Position numbers and translations under genes: made by a program. From Bacillota bacterium (GTDB lineage: Bacteria; Bacillota; Clostridia; Christensenellales; CAG-138), in NCBI GenBank assembly GCA_023395595.1, contig JAEWYO010000004.1, forward strand, positions 1 through 64,000: DNA of 64,000 nt. Reading direction: 5' to 3'. This document shows positions 61,059 through 64,000 of the stretch, in pieces. Every line of letters begins with the position of its first letter. Position 1 is the stretch's first letter. Below the pieces are notes generated by a model that was not told the origin of the DNA, did no database searches, and was given only the letters and a program-made list of their open reading frames with translations.

Positions 61059-63266
61059 ATGGAAGTTCAGCCTGCGCTCACAAATCGCAAACCAACAAAA
61101 CGGGAATGGGTTGGTGCAAGCTTTTGTGCCGTCTTGTTTTCCGGCTTGGTATCGCTTTGTACCTTTCTCTCGCTCTATCAAAGTAACGCAAAAGAACCAA
61201 CCTCCCTTGGTCAAGCGTTGGCTCGTTTTGCCTCGCAAATCGGGTTTGGCTCTTCCATATCAGATCGACTTGCTATACTCCAATTGCAGCATCTGATTCT
61301 GCCAATCGTCGTTTTCATTGTTCTCTTGTGCATCGCGCTGTCTTTGTTTCTGGGTCATTCCAAACTCCTGCGGTTTTGCTATCGTAATCGATATTGGATC
61401 GCGGTTGGTATTTTTTGTGTGAGCATCCTTTTGCGGCTCAACGGCACGAGCCTCTCCCGCTGGAGCACGCTGTTAAGCGGCGCGGAGCAGTACGGCCCAC
61501 TCTGGGGTCGTGCACGAGAAATCCGCAGCGACGAATGGTCCACGTGGTCGGTATTTACTATTTCACAAGGATTGTCTGGCTGGCCAGCAATCAATTCTGC
61601 CATTGCGGGAGGTAATATCAGCACGCTTTGGATCAGCGTCGGTGGTATTCCTGCGCTGAATCTGGCGCTCCTGTTCAAACCGTTTTATTGGGGATTTCTG
61701 CTGCTTGGAACTGACCGGGGCTTTAGCGTACTGTGGACGTTGCGCTTTCTGCTGTTGTTTCTTGTCTCGTTTGAATTCGCGATGCGCTATACCGAAAAGA
61801 AGCCATGGTTGAGCTTTGCAGCCGCAATGATGATCACGTTCTCGCCATATGTACAATGGTGGAGCAGCCAAAGCATCGCAGAAGTATTGATCTTTGGTCA
61901 AGGAATGCTGTTATGTTTGGATCTCTATCTCAACAGCAGCACCCGAAAAAAACGTATTGGGATTGCGATTCTGCTTGCATACTGTATCGGCTGCTATGTC
62001 ATGATCGCCTATGTTTCGTGGCTGATTGCGGCCTTCTATGTCGTTTTGGCAATTGCAATCGCCCTATTGATCCGCAATCGCAACCGACTCGCGAAAGCAG
62101 ACATTCCTACGCTTCTGCTTCCAGCTATTCTGGTAGCAGTCTATCTAGCGTTCATCGTTTTGTCGGACGCCAGAACGCTCAACTTTGTTCAAAACAGCGC
62201 TTATCCGGGAAATCGTCTCGAAACTGGCGGATACCTTTTCCAAAAAGAAAACTACTTCACCGGTTTATACGCCCTGCTCTTACCATTTATTCAAGCACCA
62301 TTTTCCAACTCCTGTGAGTTATCCAACTTTTTAACCTTCGCGCCCGCAGGCTTGATCTTGGCTGGTTATAATGCCATCACAACGAAAAAGATAGATGCCT
62401 TCAGCATTGCATTGATCTCTGTAGAGCTGTTTAGTCTATATTTTTTGATTGTCGGTGTTCCGGCGATCGTCGCCAAAGCAACGTTTCTCTTTGTGTGTAA
62501 CCGCATGAGCATCGCGCTGGGATTGGCGGATATTCTACTGCTTTTTCGCGGATTATCCCGCGCAAAGGCGATGCCCGTCTGGCTCGCGATTTTCTGCGCA
62601 CTGGGCAGCACTGCTTTCAGTATTGCTTGCATGCTCCGGTTTTATTCCGTTCCGAACCCAATTTGGGTTGGGTTTTCCATTCTATACGTTGTATTGTTTT
62701 ATTTACTCTATCGCCAGCAATATGATCGCGCCGCGAGCAAGAAGGTTCTGGTCTTTTCGCTGTCCTGCCTGATGTTCGCAGCAGGCGCATTCATCAATCC
62801 AATCCAGCAGGGGATCCAGTGCGCAACCGAAACAACACTGGTTAAAACACTGACGGCAATCCAAAATACCAGCGATGATGTCTATCTGGTCGAGGGCAGC
62901 ACACCTTACACAAACCTTCCGTTACTCGCCGGAAAAACCTGTCTGGATTCGACACAGGTGTATCCAAGCCCTGAGAAATGGGAGGCTGTCGATCCAACCG
63001 GGCAATACAAAGACATATACAATCGGTTCTGCCACCTGTCGCTGAGTCTTTCCACCGAGCCAACGCATTTCGAGTTGGGTGCGCCGGATTATGTCGCAAT
63101 CGATTTTTGCATCAACGATCTGGCGAAATATAACGTTCACTACTTACTCTCTCAGAAAGACTACTCCGCGCTCAACGGATATCGATTCACGCTGCTTGGT
63201 ACTGCCGATGATTGGAAGGTGTACCAAATATCCTATCCTGACTCTATCAATCCGTCCGGCAATTGA
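61059..63266 (+). CDS. Large multispanning membrane protein, DUF7657/YfhO-like
   Basis: A 735-residue membrane protein with about 13-14 helices, then an extracytoplasmic C-terminal domain (about 590-735). It has the recurring features of DUF7657-type proteins: REIRSDEWSTWSVFTISQ, NISTLWISVGGIPALNLALLF, FKPFYWGFLLLGTDRGFSVLW and FSPYVQWWSSQSIAEVLIFGQ. These resemble GT-C-fold glycosyltransferases in topology, so a role in surface polysaccharide or lipid-linked sugar transfer is possible but unproven. GAGGAAAG is seven bases before the ATG at 61059; a GTG at 61026 is rejected. By eye it is more AT-rich than its neighbours. Confidence 0.8.
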   Translation: MEVQPALTNRKPTKREWVGASFCAVLFSGLVSLCTFLSLYQSNAKEPTSLGQALARFASQIGFGSSISDRLAILQLQHLILPIVVFIVLLCIALSLFLGHSKLLRFCYRNRYWIAVGIFCVSILLRLNGTSLSRWSTLLSGAEQYGPLWGRAREIRSDEWSTWSVFTISQGLSGWPAINSAIAGGNISTLWISVGGIPALNLALLFKPFYWGFLLLGTDRGFSVLWTLRFLLLFLVSFEFAMRYTEKKPWLSFAAAMMITFSPYVQWWSSQSIAEVLIFGQGMLLCLDLYLNSSTRKKRIGIAILLAYCIGCYVMIAYVSWLIAAFYVVLAIAIALLIRNRNRLAKADIPTLLLPAILVAVYLAFIVLSDARTLNFVQNSAYPGNRLETGGYLFQKENYFTGLYALLLPFIQAPFSNSCELSNFLTFAPAGLILAGYNAITTKKIDAFSIALISVELFSLYFLIVGVPAIVAKATFLFVCNRMSIALGLADILLLFRGLSRAKAMPVWLAIFCALGSTAFSIACMLRFYSVPNPIWVGFSILYVVLFYLLYRQQYDRAASKKVLVFSLSCLMFAAGAFINPIQQGIQCATETTLVKTLTAIQNTSDDVYLVEGSTPYTNLPLLAGKTCLDSTQVYPSPEKWEAVDPTGQYKDIYNRFCHLSLSLSTEPTHFELGAPDYVAIDFCINDLAKYNVHYLLSQKDYSALNGYRFTLLGTADDWKVYQISYPDSINPSGN

Positions 63267-63363
63267 AGATCAATTTACTCCAGTTATTCAAAAAGCCTCT
63301 AGCTACAGCGAATGTGTCAGTCTCCCTCGATTCTCACCCTTGAAACCAATCGCATGATCATGC

Positions 63364-63394
63364 AAAAACACCCGCGGGATTTCCCAACGGGTGT
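63364..63394 (-). terminator. Terminator of the yedF-DUF3343 unit
   Basis: Stem ACACCCG/CGGGTGT (63368-63374, 63388-63394), followed on the minus strand by five T residues. Confidence 0.75.
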
Positions 63395-63404
63395 CATGTC
63401 TTTC

Positions 63405-63668
63405 TTAGAACTCTATAAGCGTGCACTTTGTCTCTTTTCCCAACGGCTCCACACGATAGAGACGATAGAGCGCAGGGTCGATGCTGGATGCACGGAGGAT
63501 CGCCTTTGCTTCCTCAACGGCCGCATCCCGCAGGCGCAAAGACATACCGCAGCTTGCGGTGATACTCCTGAGCGTCGGCATTACCACCGCACCGCAGCCC
63601 AAGAGAAGCCGTTGTGCCGCAATAGCCGCGTGCGGAGAATCGAACGCGAAGAGCCAGTACCCTTCCAT
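63405..63668 (-). CDS. DUF3343 protein (YedF-associated)
   Basis: An 87-residue protein: MEGYWLFAFDSPHAAIAAQRLLL, then VMPTLRSITASCGMSLRLR, the conserved Pro/Cys region of DUF3343, and ALYRLYRVEP. DUF3343 proteins accompany YedF in selenium- or sulfur-handling gene sets, and a role as a sulfur/selenium carrier is proposed. Its start lies one base after the yedF stop codon. The start chosen is the family start; an upstream in-frame ATG would lie inside yedF. Confidence 0.82.
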   Translation of the reverse strand: MEGYWLFAFDSPHAAIAAQRLLLGCGAVVMPTLRSITASCGMSLRLRDAAVEEAKAILRASSIDPALYRLYRVEPLGKETKCTLIEF

Positions 63669-63669
63669 A

Positions 63670-64000
63670 TCAGAGGGTGATGACCTTGTCTGCGCGCTGC
63701 ATGGCACCGAGAATGTCATACATATTGCTCACGGTACCAACCTTAAGCCGATCCGCGATGCCGTAAAAATTCAGGCATGTGCCGCACACCAAAATGATAG
63801 CGCCTTTTTCAGCCAGCATCATCAGGCTGTCGATCACCTGCTGCTCCTCACCTGCCGGAAGCTTCACGCCGTCGTTCATGAAGAGCACATGCGCAGGTAC
63901 ACTGTCTCCCTGCGCGAGGGTATAGAGCGCCATCTTCATGAGATTGTAGCCCAGCTCATGATCTCCCGCGCCGACGACATCCTTGCCGATAAAAACGGCA
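63670..64000 (-). CDS. yedF: YedF-type sulfurtransferase-like protein, C-terminal part (cut by window end)
   Basis: Reading from the window edge, the frame gives VFIGKDVVGAGDHELGYNLM and continues through LFMNDGVKLPAGEEQQVI, VCGTCLNFYGIADRLKVG and SNMYDILGAMQRADKVITL. This is the DsrE-like C-terminal domain of YedF, a selenium-metabolism-linked protein whose N-terminal SirA/TusA domain should lie beyond position 64000. The in-frame ATG at 63939 is internal. It is followed by DUF3343. Confidence 0.85.
   Translation of the reverse strand, partial: AVFIGKDVVGAGDHELGYNLMKMALYTLAQGDSVPAHVLFMNDGVKLPAGEEQQVIDSLMMLAEKGAIILVCGTCLNFYGIADRLKVGTVSNMYDILGAMQRADKVITL

Overview
The window reads as a chromosomal segment of an anaerobic, Gram-positive-type bacterium, most likely a Clostridia-class Firmicute with moderately high GC. 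The signs are strong AGGAGG-type ribosome sites, sigma-A promoters, a CIRCE operator upstream of hsp20, a YesM/YesN-type two-component pair, lipoprotein-type binding proteins, a reverse rubrerythrin, DUF362 ferredoxins and a selenium-type YedF. No rRNA, tRNA, CRISPR array, insertion sequence, prophage or origin was recognised. Genes lie in short operons separated by clear intrinsic terminators, so transcription units can be drawn with some confidence. The exact taxon cannot be named from this sequence.

Layout. 1-5 kb: a small unknown gene, an orphan GntR/HutC regulator, then a LacI regulator and a cytoplasmic GH9 glycosidase behind a consensus promoter. 5-10.5 kb (minus strand): a class III aminotransferase, FGGY sugar kinase and double class II aldolase cluster, preceded by a GtrA-TetR pair. 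10.5-19 kb: radical SAM protein, hemolysin III homologue, Crp/Fnr regulator with a divergent ferredoxin, GntR regulator, glutathione peroxidase with an OhrR-like MarR, Hsp20, PrsW and a flavin-binding protein. 19-30.3 kb: a large sugar locus with a membrane-anchored binding protein, a histidine kinase, an AraC-type response regulator, a binding lipoprotein, a ChvE/GguA/GguB-type ABC importer and xylose isomerase. 30.8-40.2 kb: ZIP transporter, pseudouridine catabolism (PsuK-PsuG), HAD phosphatase, D,D-carboxypeptidase, reverse rubrerythrin translationally coupled to DeoC, a tandem-repeat peptidoglycan-binding membrane protein and a VOC protein. 40.3-46 kb: a complete opp peptide ABC operon. 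46.5-57 kb: acetyltransferase, an alpha-alpha toroid (prenyltransferase/cyclase-like) protein, a 48-residue GADGPT microprotein, an unknown protein, EamA transporter, DUF362 ferredoxin, cysteine desulfidase, an AlkZ-related protein, a lipoprotein, an E2-like acyltransferase, a homocysteine methyltransferase and an AEC transporter. 57-64 kb: galactokinase, a PadR/DUF1700/DUF4097 envelope-type operon, a large DUF7657-like membrane protein, and a DUF3343-YedF pair cut by the window end.

The physiological theme is sugar and nucleoside salvage (xylose, galactose, pseudouridine, deoxyribose phosphate) and peptide uptake in an oxygen-sensitive cell with peroxide defences (Gpx/OhrR, rubrerythrin). 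The features most worth following up are the GADGPT microprotein, the aldolase whose N-terminal half is a degenerate copy of its C-terminal half, the RTxMP-repeat envelope protein, the E2-like protein lacking the catalytic histidine, and structured non-coding stretches upstream of the radical SAM gene and between the ABC binding-protein and ATPase genes.
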